From: Leifsonia sp. Leaf336
GTDB taxonomy: Bacteria; Actinomycetota; Actinomycetes; Actinomycetales; Microbacteriaceae
Reading direction: 5' to 3'
Assembly: GCF_001423695.1 (NCBI RefSeq)
Contig: NZ_LMOZ01000001.1
Coordinates: 754,443 to 818,442 of the forward strand
Length of the DNA: 64,000 nt
Numbering within the stretch: position 1 is the first letter of the stretch; the number at the start of each line of letters is the position of its first letter. The position numbers and the translations under genes are program-made. The notes below the pieces were generated by a model that worked only from the letters and a program-made list of their open reading frames with translations, searched no databases and was not told where the DNA came from. Below are positions 43,110-52,474 of the stretch, piece after piece.

Positions 43110-44882
43110 ATGAGCACCTTCGAGATCGCCGGGGACGACTTCCTCCTCGACGGCCGGCCCCACCGGATCCTGTCGGGGGCCATCCACTACTTCCGCGTGC
43201 ACCCGGACGACTGGGCCGACCGCATCCGCAAGGCCCGGCTGATGGGCCTGAACACGGTCGAGACCTATGTGCCGTGGAACGCCCACGAGCCCCGCCCCGG
43301 CGAGTGGATCGCCGACGGCGCGCTGGACCTGGGGCGCTTCCTGCGCACGGTGCACGCCGAGGGGATGCACGCGATCGTGCGCCCCGGCCCGTACATCTGC
43401 GCGGAGTGGGACAACGGCGGCCTCCCGGCCTGGTTGTTCACCGACCCCTCGGTCGGCATCCGGCGGTCGGAGCCGTCGTTTCTGGAGGCCGTCACGGCGT
43501 TCATGGAGCGCGTGCTCGCGATCGTCCGCCCGCTGCAGGTGACGGAGGGCGGCCCGGTGCTGCTCGTGCAGGTCGAGAACGAGTACGGCGCCTACGGCGA
43601 CGACAAGGCCTACCTGCGCCATCTGGTGGAGGTCTTCCGTAGTGCGGGCATCACCGTGCCGCTCACCACGGTCGACCAGCCGGAGCCGGCGATGCTCGAG
43701 AACGGCTCGCTGCCCGGACTGCTCAAGACGGCCTCCTTCGGCTCGCGCTCGCGGGAGCGGCTGGCGACCCTGCGCGAGCACCAGCCGACCGGACCGCTGA
43801 TGTGCTCCGAGTTCTGGGACGGCTGGTTCGACCACTGGGGCGCCCACCACCACACGACCTCCGTGGAGCAGTCGGCCGCCGACCTGGACGAGCTGCTGTC
43901 GCTCGGGGCGTCGGTCAACATCTACATGTTCCACGGCGGCACCAACTTCGGGTTCACCAACGGCGCCAACGACAAGGGCGTGTACCAGCCGATCGTCACG
44001 AGCTACGACTACGACGCCCCGCTCGACGAGGCGGGGGAGCCGACCGAGAAGTTCTGGGCGTTCCGCGAGGTCATCGCGAAGTACGCGCCGGTGCCGGCCG
44101 AGGAGCCGGTCGTCGCGGCCGCCGCCCCTGCGTTCGCCGTGCCGTTCAGCGCCGCGATCCCGCTGTTCTCCGTCGCCCCGAAGCTCGGTGAATGGCAGCA
44201 CACCGACGACCTCCCGACCTTCGACGAGCTCGGCCACTATGCGGGCTTCGGGCTCTACCGCACCGAGATCGACACGACGGAGCCCGCCGTGCTCGAGTTC
44301 GGCGAGGTGCGCGACCGCGCCTACGTCTTCGTCGGCTCCACGCGGGTCGGCGTGCTCGCCCGCGACCACCACGACAGCGCGATCACGCTGTCGCCCAGCC
44401 GGGGCACCCTCACGGTACTGGTGGAGGACCAGGGCCGCGTCGACTACGGCCCCCGGATCGGCGAGCCCAAGGGGCTCATCGGTCCGGTGCGGCTGAACGG
44501 CGACAGCCTTCGTCGCTGGAGCGTCCTCCCGCTGCGACTGCCGAGCCTGGAGGCCGTGCGCGCCGAGCTGGACGCCTCGGGCCCCGTGGTCGAGCAGGAG
44601 CCCGAGCGCCTGGCCGGACCGGTCTTCGCGCGCGCCACGTTCGACCTCGACGGTCAAGCGACCCTGTTCCTCGACACCACCGGCTGGGGCAAGGGCGTCG
44701 CCTGGTTCAACGGCTTCAACCTGGGCCGGTACTGGACCCGCGGACCGCAGGAGACCCTCCACGTACCCGCGCCGGTCACGCGCACCGGCCGCAACGAACT
44801 GGTGATCCTCGAGCTCGAATCGGCCGCGGACGCCGTCGCCGCGTTCGTCTCCGAGCCGCGCCTGGGCCACACCGACTACTGA
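43110..44882 (+). CDS. GH35 beta-galactosidase
   Basis: 590 residues, no signal peptide, so it acts in the cytosol on imported galactosides. GH35 features: opening FLLDGRPHRILSGAIHYFRV, GLNTVETYVPWNAHEP, GPYICAEWDNGGLPAWL, acid/base Glu in QVENEYGAYG and nucleophile Glu in MCSEFWDGWFDHWG, followed by the C-terminal beta domains (GWGKGVAWFNGFNLGRYW). Last gene of the LacI-controlled operon, 67 bases after the binding protein. Confidence 0.93.
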   Translation: MSTFEIAGDDFLLDGRPHRILSGAIHYFRVHPDDWADRIRKARLMGLNTVETYVPWNAHEPRPGEWIADGALDLGRFLRTVHAEGMHAIVRPGPYICAEWDNGGLPAWLFTDPSVGIRRSEPSFLEAVTAFMERVLAIVRPLQVTEGGPVLLVQVENEYGAYGDDKAYLRHLVEVFRSAGITVPLTTVDQPEPAMLENGSLPGLLKTASFGSRSRERLATLREHQPTGPLMCSEFWDGWFDHWGAHHHTTSVEQSAADLDELLSLGASVNIYMFHGGTNFGFTNGANDKGVYQPIVTSYDYDAPLDEAGEPTEKFWAFREVIAKYAPVPAEEPVVAAAAPAFAVPFSAAIPLFSVAPKLGEWQHTDDLPTFDELGHYAGFGLYRTEIDTTEPAVLEFGEVRDRAYVFVGSTRVGVLARDHHDSAITLSPSRGTLTVLVEDQGRVDYGPRIGEPKGLIGPVRLNGDSLRRWSVLPLRLPSLEAVRAELDASGPVVEQEPERLAGPVFARATFDLDGQATLFLDTTGWGKGVAWFNGFNLGRYWTRGPQETLHVPAPVTRTGRNELVILELESAADAVAAFVSEPRLGHTDY

Positions 44883-44912
44883 GCAGCGCCCCTCGAGCGG
44901 CCGAGGCCCGGG

Positions 44913-46442
44913 TCAGCGGAACGACAGGACGGTGTCGCCCCAGCCGGTGCGGAGGGCGGCGTCCAGGTTCTCCACGACGCGGTCCTTCGTGTCGATGACG
45001 AGGGAGGTGCGCGAGCGGGTGTCGTAGGCCGGCCAGTCGTCGCCGGGAGGCCTCCCGTTCGCGAAGTCCGTCCAGCGCCGCTGCATCCGCTTCGAGATCC
45101 GTTCGGCCGTCCGGCGGCCGCCGAGGCGGAAAGCCGGCCCGGCTCCGGCGTCGAGGGTGCCCCACACATACGCCAGCTCGGCCCCGTGGGCCGCGCCGAT
45201 CCCCGTCAGGTTCATCAGCGGCGTCGCGTGGTCGAAGCGGTACAGATACGTCGGTGCGACGGAGGAGTGGCCGCTCGCGAGCCAGACGGTCGGCATCCGG
45301 AAGCCGATGTCGCGGGCGATCCCGACCCCGAGCGACCTGCGCTTCACCTTGGTGTACGCCGCGAGCACCTGCTCCAGGTCGGGGGAGGGCAGCTCCGGCT
45401 GCTCCTCGCGCATGGTCGTGAACATCTGCTCGATCGCGTCGGCCCCGATCGGCATCAGCGGGGAGTTCATGTAGCGGAACAGCGTCGCCTCGTCGCGGTT
45501 GGTGCCGATGATGAGCGGCACGGGCAGGCCGCGGCCTTCGCTCAGCACCGTGATCGGGTGCTCCGGCAACAGGTCGCCGTCGACCACCGGGGCGAAGGCG
45601 AGCGTTCCCGGGCGCTCGCGCGGGACGGCGTCGTACACGCGTGCCGCCGCGGCGACGATGGTCTCGACCGGGAGGGCGCGCAACTCGTCGAGACGGGAGG
45701 CTCCGACCTCGTCGGCGAACCGCGAGGCGACGGTCGCGGCCCGCGCCCCGCCGTACATGGAGCTCGCGGGCGCGCTCTCGGCGATCGCCCGGTGGAAGAG
45801 CCCTGCCGCGCTCGGCGTCGCCAGCAGCGCGGTGACGAGGCCGCCTCCCGCCGACTCGCCGAAGAGCGTCACCCGGTCGGGGTCGCCTCCGAACGCGCGG
45901 ATGTTGTCCTGCACCCAGCGCAGGGCGAGCAGCACGTCGCGCAGCGCCGGGTTGGGCTCCGCCTCCTCGCCGCCGGGCAGCGAACGGAGGTCGAGGAAGC
46001 CGAGAGCGCCCAGCCGGTAGTTGATGGTGACCAGGACGACGTCGCCAGTGCTGACGAGCGACGTCCCGTCGTAGACGGCCTGGCTCGCGGCGCCGAACGT
46101 GTATGCGCCGCCGTGCAGCCAGACCATCACCGGTCGTCCTTCGGCCGCGTCGGAGCGACGCCACACGTTGAGGAACAGGCAGTCCTCGTCGGTGCGGACA
46201 CCGTCGCCGAGCGGCATGACCTTGTTGACGGGCTGCGGTGCCGCGGCGCCGAACGACGTCGCACGGACGACCCCGTCCGGGTCGCGCACGGCGTCGTGCG
46301 CGGCGACGGGCGCCGCCCAGCGCAGCGCCCCGGTGGGCGCCTCGCCGTAGCGGATGCCCTTCCAGACGGTCACCCGCCCGTTGTCGTCGCCGACGACCTC
46401 CCCTGTCGTGGTGGAGGCGACGGGGCCGGCGATCGTTGTCAT
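44913..46442 (-). CDS. Carboxylesterase type B
   Basis: 509 residues. Alpha/beta-hydrolase of the cholinesterase-like family: oxyanion region VMVWLHGGAYTFG, nucleophile elbow TLFGESAGGG, internal EDCLFLNVW signature, and a catalytic His near AHGAELAYVWG. Cytosolic, no signal peptide. Hydrolyses unknown carboxyl esters. ATG 46442 is used; a GTG six codons upstream (46460) is an alternative. Convergent with the beta-galactosidase gene. Confidence 0.88.
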   Translation of the reverse strand: MTTIAGPVASTTTGEVVGDDNGRVTVWKGIRYGEAPTGALRWAAPVAAHDAVRDPDGVVRATSFGAAAPQPVNKVMPLGDGVRTDEDCLFLNVWRRSDAAEGRPVMVWLHGGAYTFGAASQAVYDGTSLVSTGDVVLVTINYRLGALGFLDLRSLPGGEEAEPNPALRDVLLALRWVQDNIRAFGGDPDRVTLFGESAGGGLVTALLATPSAAGLFHRAIAESAPASSMYGGARAATVASRFADEVGASRLDELRALPVETIVAAAARVYDAVPRERPGTLAFAPVVDGDLLPEHPITVLSEGRGLPVPLIIGTNRDEATLFRYMNSPLMPIGADAIEQMFTTMREEQPELPSPDLEQVLAAYTKVKRRSLGVGIARDIGFRMPTVWLASGHSSVAPTYLYRFDHATPLMNLTGIGAAHGAELAYVWGTLDAGAGPAFRLGGRRTAERISKRMQRRWTDFANGRPPGDDWPAYDTRSRTSLVIDTKDRVVENLDAALRTGWGDTVLSFR

Positions 46443-46505
46443 GACGCCATTTTCGGCCACCGCCGCCCCCGGGGTCCAGCGCCCAGGGGAGGGCGCGTCA
46501 CCGCA

Positions 46506-46835
46506 TCACTCCCAGACCATGAACGGCCGCAGCTCGAGCTGCCCGTTGCGCGCCATCGGGTGGCGGGAGGCGATCTCGATGGCCTCGTCGAGGTCGTCGA
46601 CGTCGAGGATGTCGAAGCCGCAGATAACTTCTGTTGTCTCGGTGAACGGTCCGTCGGTCACGTAGCGCTTGCCGTCGCGCACGCGCACGACCCGCGACTC
46701 GGTCTGCGGCTGCAGCACTTCGCCGATGATGCGCTTGCCCGACGCATCGAATTCGTCGACCCAGAGATCGACGTCGGACTCGTCCGTCTGGGCGTCGGGC
46801 TGGGAGTCGGTGATCACGAACATCATGTACTTCAT
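46506..46835 (-). CDS. YCII-related protein (second copy)
   Basis: 109 residues. YCII pattern: MKYMMFVITDSQPD, a helix, ESRVVRVRDGKRYVTDGPFTETTEVICGFDILDVD and the final LRPFMVWE strand. Longer frame starts add a non-family Arg-rich leader; ATG 46835 has AAAGGA upstream. Followed on the same strand by no sigma factor. Function uncharacterised. Confidence 0.85.
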   Translation of the reverse strand: MKYMMFVITDSQPDAQTDESDVDLWVDEFDASGKRIIGEVLQPQTESRVVRVRDGKRYVTDGPFTETTEVICGFDILDVDDLDEAIEIASRHPMARNGQLELRPFMVWE

Positions 46836-46867
46836 GGGTCTTGTGGTCCTTTCGAATCGGTGTCGGT

Positions 46868-47332
46868 TCACTGGGACGTCGAACGGAGGCGGACGCTCTC
46901 GACATTACGACCGGAGCGGATGAGCCGGACGAGCACGACCTCCACCGTCACCGTGACGAGCGCGGCGCCGAGCGGCTCGCTCAGGCGGCCGAGGAACGTC
47001 GGCGGCGTGGTGATCCAGAGCAGGCTGTAGCCCGCGTACGCGACGACGAAGGCGCTCACGATGCCGAAGACGTGCCGCCACCAGTGCAACGCGCCGGGCT
47101 TCGCACGGGCGAACCAGGCGTAGAGGGCTGCCGCGGCGACGAACCCGACTCCGGCCGCCGCCGGGCCGTACAGGAAGAGCTGCGGGCTGAGCAGTTCACG
47201 CTTGGTGTCGTTGCCCAGCTCGTAGTCGATGATGTGCAGGAAGCCGATCGCAGCGCCCGCCAGGACGCCGGTGATGAGGAGGGTGAGGCGCGCGTCCTTG
47301 CCCAGCACCGGGTGGATCCGCACGATCGTCAC
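46868..47332 (-). CDS. Small four-helix membrane protein of unknown function
   Basis: 154 residues, with about four hydrophobic helices (LTLLITGVLAGAAIGFLHII, GPAAAGVGFVAAAALYAWF, IVSAFVVAYAGYSLLWI, GAALVTVTVEVVLVRLI). GTG start at 47332. No catalytic motif. It is upstream of, and may be cotranscribed with, the YCII gene. Confidence 0.7.
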   Translation of the reverse strand: MTIVRIHPVLGKDARLTLLITGVLAGAAIGFLHIIDYELGNDTKRELLSPQLFLYGPAAAGVGFVAAAALYAWFARAKPGALHWWRHVFGIVSAFVVAYAGYSLLWITTPPTFLGRLSEPLGAALVTVTVEVVLVRLIRSGRNVESVRLRSTSQ

Positions 47333-47421
47333 GCGGCCGACGTTACTGCGTGGGTCCCCGGGGGTCCAGCATCGACGCGGGCGGGGCGCGGAGGTCCGAC
47401 GCTCAGATCGGGCAGAGCCGG

Positions 47422-47440
47422 TTAGTGTAGCCTTACCTTA
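47422..47440. promoter_or_regulatory. Iron box (DtxR/IdeR-type operator)
   Basis: TTAGTGTAGCCTTACCTTA matches 14 of 19 positions of the DtxR/IdeR consensus palindrome and lies 30 bases before the siderophore-interacting protein gene, where binding of the iron-loaded repressor would block transcription. This fits the gene's expected iron control. Confidence 0.7.
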
Positions 47441-47469
47441 CTCACCCGCCCCGGCCAGGAAGGTTCGAC

Positions 47470-48390
47470 GTGACCGTGCTCGCACCGCCCCTCACGGACC
47501 GTCCGGCGTACCGGCCGTATCGGGCGGCGGTCTCGGCCATCCGGAGGCTGAGCCCGGGCTTCCTGCGCGTGAGCCTCACCTGCGACGAGTTCGAGACGTT
47601 CGGCACCGAGCGTCTCGACCAGCGCATCAAGCTGGTCTTCCCGCTGGCCGACGGCAGCTTCAGCCCGCTCGACGCGGGCGACTGGTACGACCAGTGGCGC
47701 GCGCTGCCCGAGCACCGGCGCAACCCGTTCCGCACCTACACGGTGCGCGACGTCTCGCAGGAGGAGTTCCGGGTCGACATCGACTTCGTCGTCCACGGCG
47801 ACGGCGGCCCCGCCGCCGGCTGGCTGAGCGGCGCGGCCGTCGGCGACGAGCTGGTGGTGATCGGCCCCGACGCCCTCAGCCCGTACACCGGCGTCGGCAT
47901 CGACTGGAGGCCGGGCACGGCGACCGAGCTCCTGCTGGTCGGCGACGAGACGGCCGCACCGGCCATCGCCTCCATCCTCGAGGCGCTGCCCCCGACCCGT
48001 CGCGCCCACGCCTTCATCGAGGTCCCGGCCGCGGAGGACGCCCTCCCACTGGCTGTCGGACCGAACGTGGAGGTCACCTGGACCGCCCGCGCCGGCGGCG
48101 AGCACGGTTGCCGGCTGCTGCCGGCGGTCACCGCGTGGCTCGCCGAGCGTCCGGAGCTGGTCGCGGCGGCTGCGGCCGACCGCATCCAGCAGCTGGATGA
48201 GGTCGACGTGGACCGCGACATCCTCTGGGAGCGCCCGGAGCAGGCAGGCGGCGGGTTCTACGCGTGGATCGCGGGGGAGTCCGGGGTCGTCAAGACGTTG
48301 CGCCGGCTGCTCGTGCGCGGACACGGCATCGACCGCGGCCGCGTCGCCTTCATGGGCTACTGGCGGCTGGGACGCGCAGAGCGGGTCTGA
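47470..48390 (+). CDS. Siderophore-interacting FAD-dependent reductase
   Basis: 306 residues, ViuB/SIP type. N-terminal FAD-binding barrel with the flavin motif RTYTVRDV (R-x-Y-T), a middle LLLVGDETAAPAIASILEAL nucleotide-binding segment, and the C-terminal GFYAWIAGESGVVKTLRRLL signature. It releases iron from imported ferric siderophores by reduction in the cytosol. GTG start at 47470 with AGGAAGG before it. Predicted to be iron-repressed through the box at 47422-47440. Confidence 0.9.
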   Translation: MTVLAPPLTDRPAYRPYRAAVSAIRRLSPGFLRVSLTCDEFETFGTERLDQRIKLVFPLADGSFSPLDAGDWYDQWRALPEHRRNPFRTYTVRDVSQEEFRVDIDFVVHGDGGPAAGWLSGAAVGDELVVIGPDALSPYTGVGIDWRPGTATELLLVGDETAAPAIASILEALPPTRRAHAFIEVPAAEDALPLAVGPNVEVTWTARAGGEHGCRLLPAVTAWLAERPELVAAAAADRIQQLDEVDVDRDILWERPEQAGGGFYAWIAGESGVVKTLRRLLVRGHGIDRGRVAFMGYWRLGRAERV

Positions 48391-48418
48391 ACAGCAGCGG
48401 GTCTGAACCGCAGAGCGG

Positions 48419-49150
48419 TCAGTGCTCTTTGCGCTCGGTTCCGGCGAACGTCTGCGGGTAGTTGTCGAGCCACGACCAGTGGCTCACCGGCCAGCTGATC
48501 ACGAACGCGCGGCCGACCACGTCGCTGAGCGGGACGAAGCCCTTGGTCGGGTCGTCCATGTGATACCGGGAGTCGGCCGAGTTGTAGCGGTTGTCGCCCA
48601 TCACCCAGACCTTGCCCGCTGGCACGGTGACGTCGAACGGCTTGCCGGAGACGGCCTGCTGGCCGGCGGGCAGGAGGACGTACGGCTCCTTGAGAGGGAC
48701 GCCGTTGACGCTCATCTGGCCGAGGGCGTTGCAGCAGGTCACGTGGTCGCCCGGCAGCCCGATCAAGCGCTTCACCAGGTGCTGATCGCTGTCCGAGGCT
48801 CCGAGGCCGACGAAGTCGAGCACGGCGCCGATGCCCTGCTGGATCGGGTTGCCCGTGCTCGGCGCCGCGGGCGGCAGCCAGCCGCCCGGGTCTTTGAAGA
48901 CGACGACGTCTCCGCGCTGCAGCCCGAAGACTTTGGGCTGCAGCTCATTGACGATGATGCGGTCGTTGATCTGCAGCGTGTTCTCCATCGACCCGGAAGG
49001 GATGTAGAACGACCGCGCCACGAACGTCTTGATCAGGAACGAGACCAGCACGGCGACGATGAAGATGATCACGACGTCCCGCAGGAGCGCCTTCCACCCG
49101 GTCGTGCGCGTGGAGCGTCGCGGTCGGACGGTCTCGGTGCTGTCGGTCAC
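48419..49150 (-). CDS. lepB: Signal peptidase I
   Basis: 243 residues. One N-terminal membrane helix (DVVIIFIVAVLVSFLIKTF), catalytic Ser in FYIPSGSMENTL, general-base Lys in HLVKRLIGLPGDHV, and the family box WVMGDNRYNSADSR. It removes Sec/Tat signal peptides at the outer membrane face. GTG start at 49150. Convergent with the siderophore gene and divergent from the M23 peptidase gene. Confidence 0.93.
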   Translation of the reverse strand: MTDSTETVRPRRSTRTTGWKALLRDVVIIFIVAVLVSFLIKTFVARSFYIPSGSMENTLQINDRIIVNELQPKVFGLQRGDVVVFKDPGGWLPPAAPSTGNPIQQGIGAVLDFVGLGASDSDQHLVKRLIGLPGDHVTCCNALGQMSVNGVPLKEPYVLLPAGQQAVSGKPFDVTVPAGKVWVMGDNRYNSADSRYHMDDPTKGFVPLSDVVGRAFVISWPVSHWSWLDNYPQTFAGTERKEH

Positions 49151-49276
49151 AATCGTTCACGCTAGCGTGCCGATGCTGTGAGACGCATCCGATCCCCCGC
49201 ACGAGGGATTGTCCGCGGGCCCCGCGGATGACAGGATGCAAGAACGGGCCGTTCCGGTGCCCGACCGGGGGCTCGC

Positions 49277-50854
49277 GTGATCATGCGGGATGCGTTTGTA
49301 CGCCTCAGAAAGCAGACACGACGCGAACGTCCGCGCCGCGGTGATGGAGGCCGTGCTCATCGCCCGGAGAGCTTCCTCCGCAGTGGGCCATTGCTCGTTC
49401 CCGGCTCGCCTGCCGCCCGGCGCTCGGTGCCCGGGCGCGACGACCAGGGGCCGTTGCGCCGAGGGCTGGCGTACGCGGGGGCGATCGCTCTGGCCGTCGG
49501 TCTCGTGCTCGCGCCGCTGCCCGCGACGGCCGACGACTGCTCGGGAGAAGGGTGCACCACCTCGACGCCCACGCCGGATCCGACACTGACTCCCGGGCCG
49601 ACCGAATCACCCTCGCCGACACCCGTGCCGAGTCCGACGCCGACGCCTGCGCCCACTCCGACTCCGACTCCCACCCCGTGCCCGACCTCGACGCCGACCG
49701 GTCCCGCGTCGTCCTCGACGCCGGCACCGTCGCCGACACCGACGTCCTGCCCGACCCCGACTCCCACACCGACCCCGACTCCGACGCCCACGCCGACACC
49801 GTCGCCCACCCAGGCTCCCGCCCCCACCGACGACATCCCGCTTCTCGTGCCCGACCTCCCGGACACCAGCGTGCAAGTCGACACCGCGGACGCGGAGCAG
49901 GCGGCGCAGCTGGCCAGCCAGCTGGCGGAAGCCCAGCAGGCGCTTGCCGACGCGACCGACGCCAACCTGGCCGCCCAGCGCGAGCAGCAGCAGGCCAAAG
50001 CGTCGGCGGACGCCCTCACCGCCCAGGCGAAGGCGGCGAAGAAGCACGCCGCAGCGTCCGCCGCCTTCGCGAGCGCCCTCATCCGCGCGGCCGGCTGGAA
50101 GGGCATCACCGACGACCCGCTCGCCGCGGTCCTCGGGACCCATGGCGACCTCCTCACCAAGCTCGGCGCGGTCCAGCGCCTCCGCTCACTGAGCGACGAC
50201 CGGGTCGCGGCACTGCGGGGCGCGGCGGCCGATGCCGCCGCGGCGAAGTCGCTGAGCAGCCAGGCGCAACACGCCGCCGACGCACTCGCCGGCATCGACG
50301 TCGATGCGAGTCAGCAGGCGGTCTCCGACGCCCAGCTCCAGGTGGACACCGCCTCGGCGGCCTTGGATCAGTTGCCGACCCTGCTCACGGCGGGCACCGG
50401 CTGGCAGGCTCTCATCGTCGACCCCGGTGCCATCCCGACCGGCTGGACCCTGCCCGTCCACGGCCCGATGACCGACCCGTTCGGGCCACGGCCCTCCCGC
50501 CCGGCGGGAACGGCGCCCTTCCACCCCGGCGACGACATCGGCGCAGCGTGCGGGACGACGATCGTGGCCGCATCCGCCGGCGTCGTGGTGCAGGCCGGTC
50601 CCAACGGCGGGTACGGCAACTTCATCCTGATCGACCACGGCGGCGGCGTCGAGACCGCGTACGGGCACATCCGCGACGGGGGCATCGGCGTGAGCGTCGG
50701 CGAGCAGGTGGTGGCCGGCCAGCCGATCGCGCAGGTCGGGTCGACCGGAGCCTCCACCGGCTGCCACCTCCACCTCGAAGTACGGGTGAACGGCGTGCAA
50801 ATAGATCCCTATCCGTTTCTCGCCGCACGCGGAGTCATCGTCGGAACGCGCTGA
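49277..50854 (+). CDS. Secreted M23 (LytM-type) peptidase with Pro-Thr linker and coiled coil
   Basis: 525 residues as drawn. A basic leader, then a membrane/signal helix (LAYAGAIALAVGLVLAPLPATA, about 64-86), a long Pro-Thr/Ser linker, a heptad-rich coiled coil (residues about 200-350), and an M23 domain with zinc ligands in HPGDDIG and HLHLEV. Likely a cell-wall hydrolase or its regulator. The true start is uncertain: GTG 49277 and ATG 49283 are equivalent candidates; the first 60 residues look poorly conserved. The PT linker resembles that of the chitinase. Confidence 0.8.
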   Translation: MIMRDAFVRLRKQTRRERPRRGDGGRAHRPESFLRSGPLLVPGSPAARRSVPGRDDQGPLRRGLAYAGAIALAVGLVLAPLPATADDCSGEGCTTSTPTPDPTLTPGPTESPSPTPVPSPTPTPAPTPTPTPTPCPTSTPTGPASSSTPAPSPTPTSCPTPTPTPTPTPTPTPTPSPTQAPAPTDDIPLLVPDLPDTSVQVDTADAEQAAQLASQLAEAQQALADATDANLAAQREQQQAKASADALTAQAKAAKKHAAASAAFASALIRAAGWKGITDDPLAAVLGTHGDLLTKLGAVQRLRSLSDDRVAALRGAAADAAAAKSLSSQAQHAADALAGIDVDASQQAVSDAQLQVDTASAALDQLPTLLTAGTGWQALIVDPGAIPTGWTLPVHGPMTDPFGPRPSRPAGTAPFHPGDDIGAACGTTIVAASAGVVVQAGPNGGYGNFILIDHGGGVETAYGHIRDGGIGVSVGEQVVAGQPIAQVGSTGASTGCHLHLEVRVNGVQIDPYPFLAARGVIVGTR

Positions 50855-50872
50855 CGGGCGTACGGTTCAGGC

Positions 50873-52261
50873 ATGACGGAACTGACGGAGCTGGTGGGCT
50901 CGTGGATGCGCCGCCAGCGCTGGTACTCGACCAAGGCCGTCGAGCCGCGGCTGCGCCTGCTCGGCTCGTTCGAACTCGAACGCGCCCCGGAGACGGCGGA
51001 CGACGGTTCGCGGATCGTCACCTATTTCTTCTGCGACGACGCCCCGCGCACCCCACGGGTGTACCAGGTGCCGCTCGTCGCGCGGGTGCGGCGCGACGGC
51101 GACCCTGCGGGGTTCGTGGGCGAGGCCGGAGGCCGCTGCCTGTACGACGGGCCGGTCGAGGAGGCGTACGTCGCGGCACTCGCCGCGCTGATGACGGGCG
51201 CCGGACGCACGGACGGCGAGCACGCCAGGTCGACCGGCCACTCGCTGGGCGCGCGGATCCCCGTGCACTCGTCGCGCCGGCTCTCGGCCGAGCAGTCGAA
51301 CACATCGATCGTCGCCGAGATCGACGACGGCGTGCTCACGCTGGTGAAGGTCTTCCGGGTCGTGCAGGACGGCGAGAATCCGGATATCTCGACTCTCGCG
51401 GCCCTGACCGCCGGCGGATCGGAGCGCACTCCCGCCCTTCTCGGCTGGCTGTCCGGCTCGTGGCCCGGCCCCGACGCCGACGATGGCATGGCGACGGGTG
51501 AACTGGCGCTCATGCAGGAGTTCGTTCCTGGTGCGGAGGACGGCTGGGAGCTCGCCGTCAGCGCCGCGGAGCGCGGGGAGGACTTCACCGAGCGCGCGTT
51601 CGCGCTCGGCGCGGGCACGGCCGAGCTGCACCGGCTGCTCGCGGCCGTCCTCCCGTCGCGGCCGGCGGAGGCCGGGGACGTCAGGGCCGCTCTCGACGGC
51701 ATGTTCCGGAGGCTCACCATCACGACCACCGAGGTGCCGGAGGTCGACGAGCTGCGTGCGGCGATCGCGACCGTGTACGAGGCGGCAGCGGCCGCACCGC
51801 TCCCCGTGCTGCAGCGCATCCACGGCGACCTCCACCTGGGGCAGGTGCTCTATTCCTCCGACCGCGGCTGGCAGTTCATCGACTTCGAGGGCGAGCCGCT
51901 ACGTCCGCTGGCCGAGCGCGCGCTGCCCGACGCGACGATGCGCGATGTCGCGGGCATGCTGCGCTCGTTCGACTACGTCGCGGGTTCTCTCGCCCAGCGC
52001 GAGCCTCCGGCAGACGCCCGGGCGTGGGCCGCGGACGCGCGCGAGGCATACCTCGACGGCTACGCCTCCGTCGCGGGCGACGTGCTGCACGAGTTCGCCG
52101 ACCTGCTGACGGCGTTCGAGCTCGACAAGGCGGTCTACGAGATCACGTACGAGGCTCGGCACCGGCCGAGCTGGATCCCGATCCCGCGTGCGGCCGTCGA
52201 GCGCCTGCTCGACGATGCCCACGGGTTCACGCCGCGCACGGGTTCCCGCCGCGCCGGGTGA
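50873..52261 (+). CDS. Maltokinase-like protein (Mak/aminoglycoside-phosphotransferase fold)
   Basis: 462 residues. The N-terminal cap (WMRRQRWYSTKAVEPRLRLLG) is characteristic of actinobacterial maltokinases; the kinase lobe has HGDLHLGQVLY (catalytic Asp) and FIDFEGEP (Mg ligand). The enzyme phosphorylates maltose to maltose 1-phosphate for the GlgE glycogen pathway. Usually mak sits beside treS, which is not here, so it may be unlinked or a trehalose-independent variant. It starts 18 bases after the peptidase gene. Confidence 0.75.
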   Translation: MTELTELVGSWMRRQRWYSTKAVEPRLRLLGSFELERAPETADDGSRIVTYFFCDDAPRTPRVYQVPLVARVRRDGDPAGFVGEAGGRCLYDGPVEEAYVAALAALMTGAGRTDGEHARSTGHSLGARIPVHSSRRLSAEQSNTSIVAEIDDGVLTLVKVFRVVQDGENPDISTLAALTAGGSERTPALLGWLSGSWPGPDADDGMATGELALMQEFVPGAEDGWELAVSAAERGEDFTERAFALGAGTAELHRLLAAVLPSRPAEAGDVRAALDGMFRRLTITTTEVPEVDELRAAIATVYEAAAAAPLPVLQRIHGDLHLGQVLYSSDRGWQFIDFEGEPLRPLAERALPDATMRDVAGMLRSFDYVAGSLAQREPPADARAWAADAREAYLDGYASVAGDVLHEFADLLTAFELDKAVYEITYEARHRPSWIPIPRAAVERLLDDAHGFTPRTGSRRAG

Positions 52262-52474
52262 GCGGCCGCACGCGGCATTCGTGACCGACGAAGCCGCGGC
52301 GTCCGGCGTGTTACCCGCACGCCGGCCGCCGCGTAGAACGGACATCTTCGAAGCCCATGCCCGTCCTGCGCGCATTGTGCGGCGTGCGGGAGGCCGCGGG
52401 CAGACAGAACGCCGGGTCTACCCCGACTCGACGGAGGTGGGGATCCCGGCGCTCTGCGTGTGCTTCTGTGTCGA

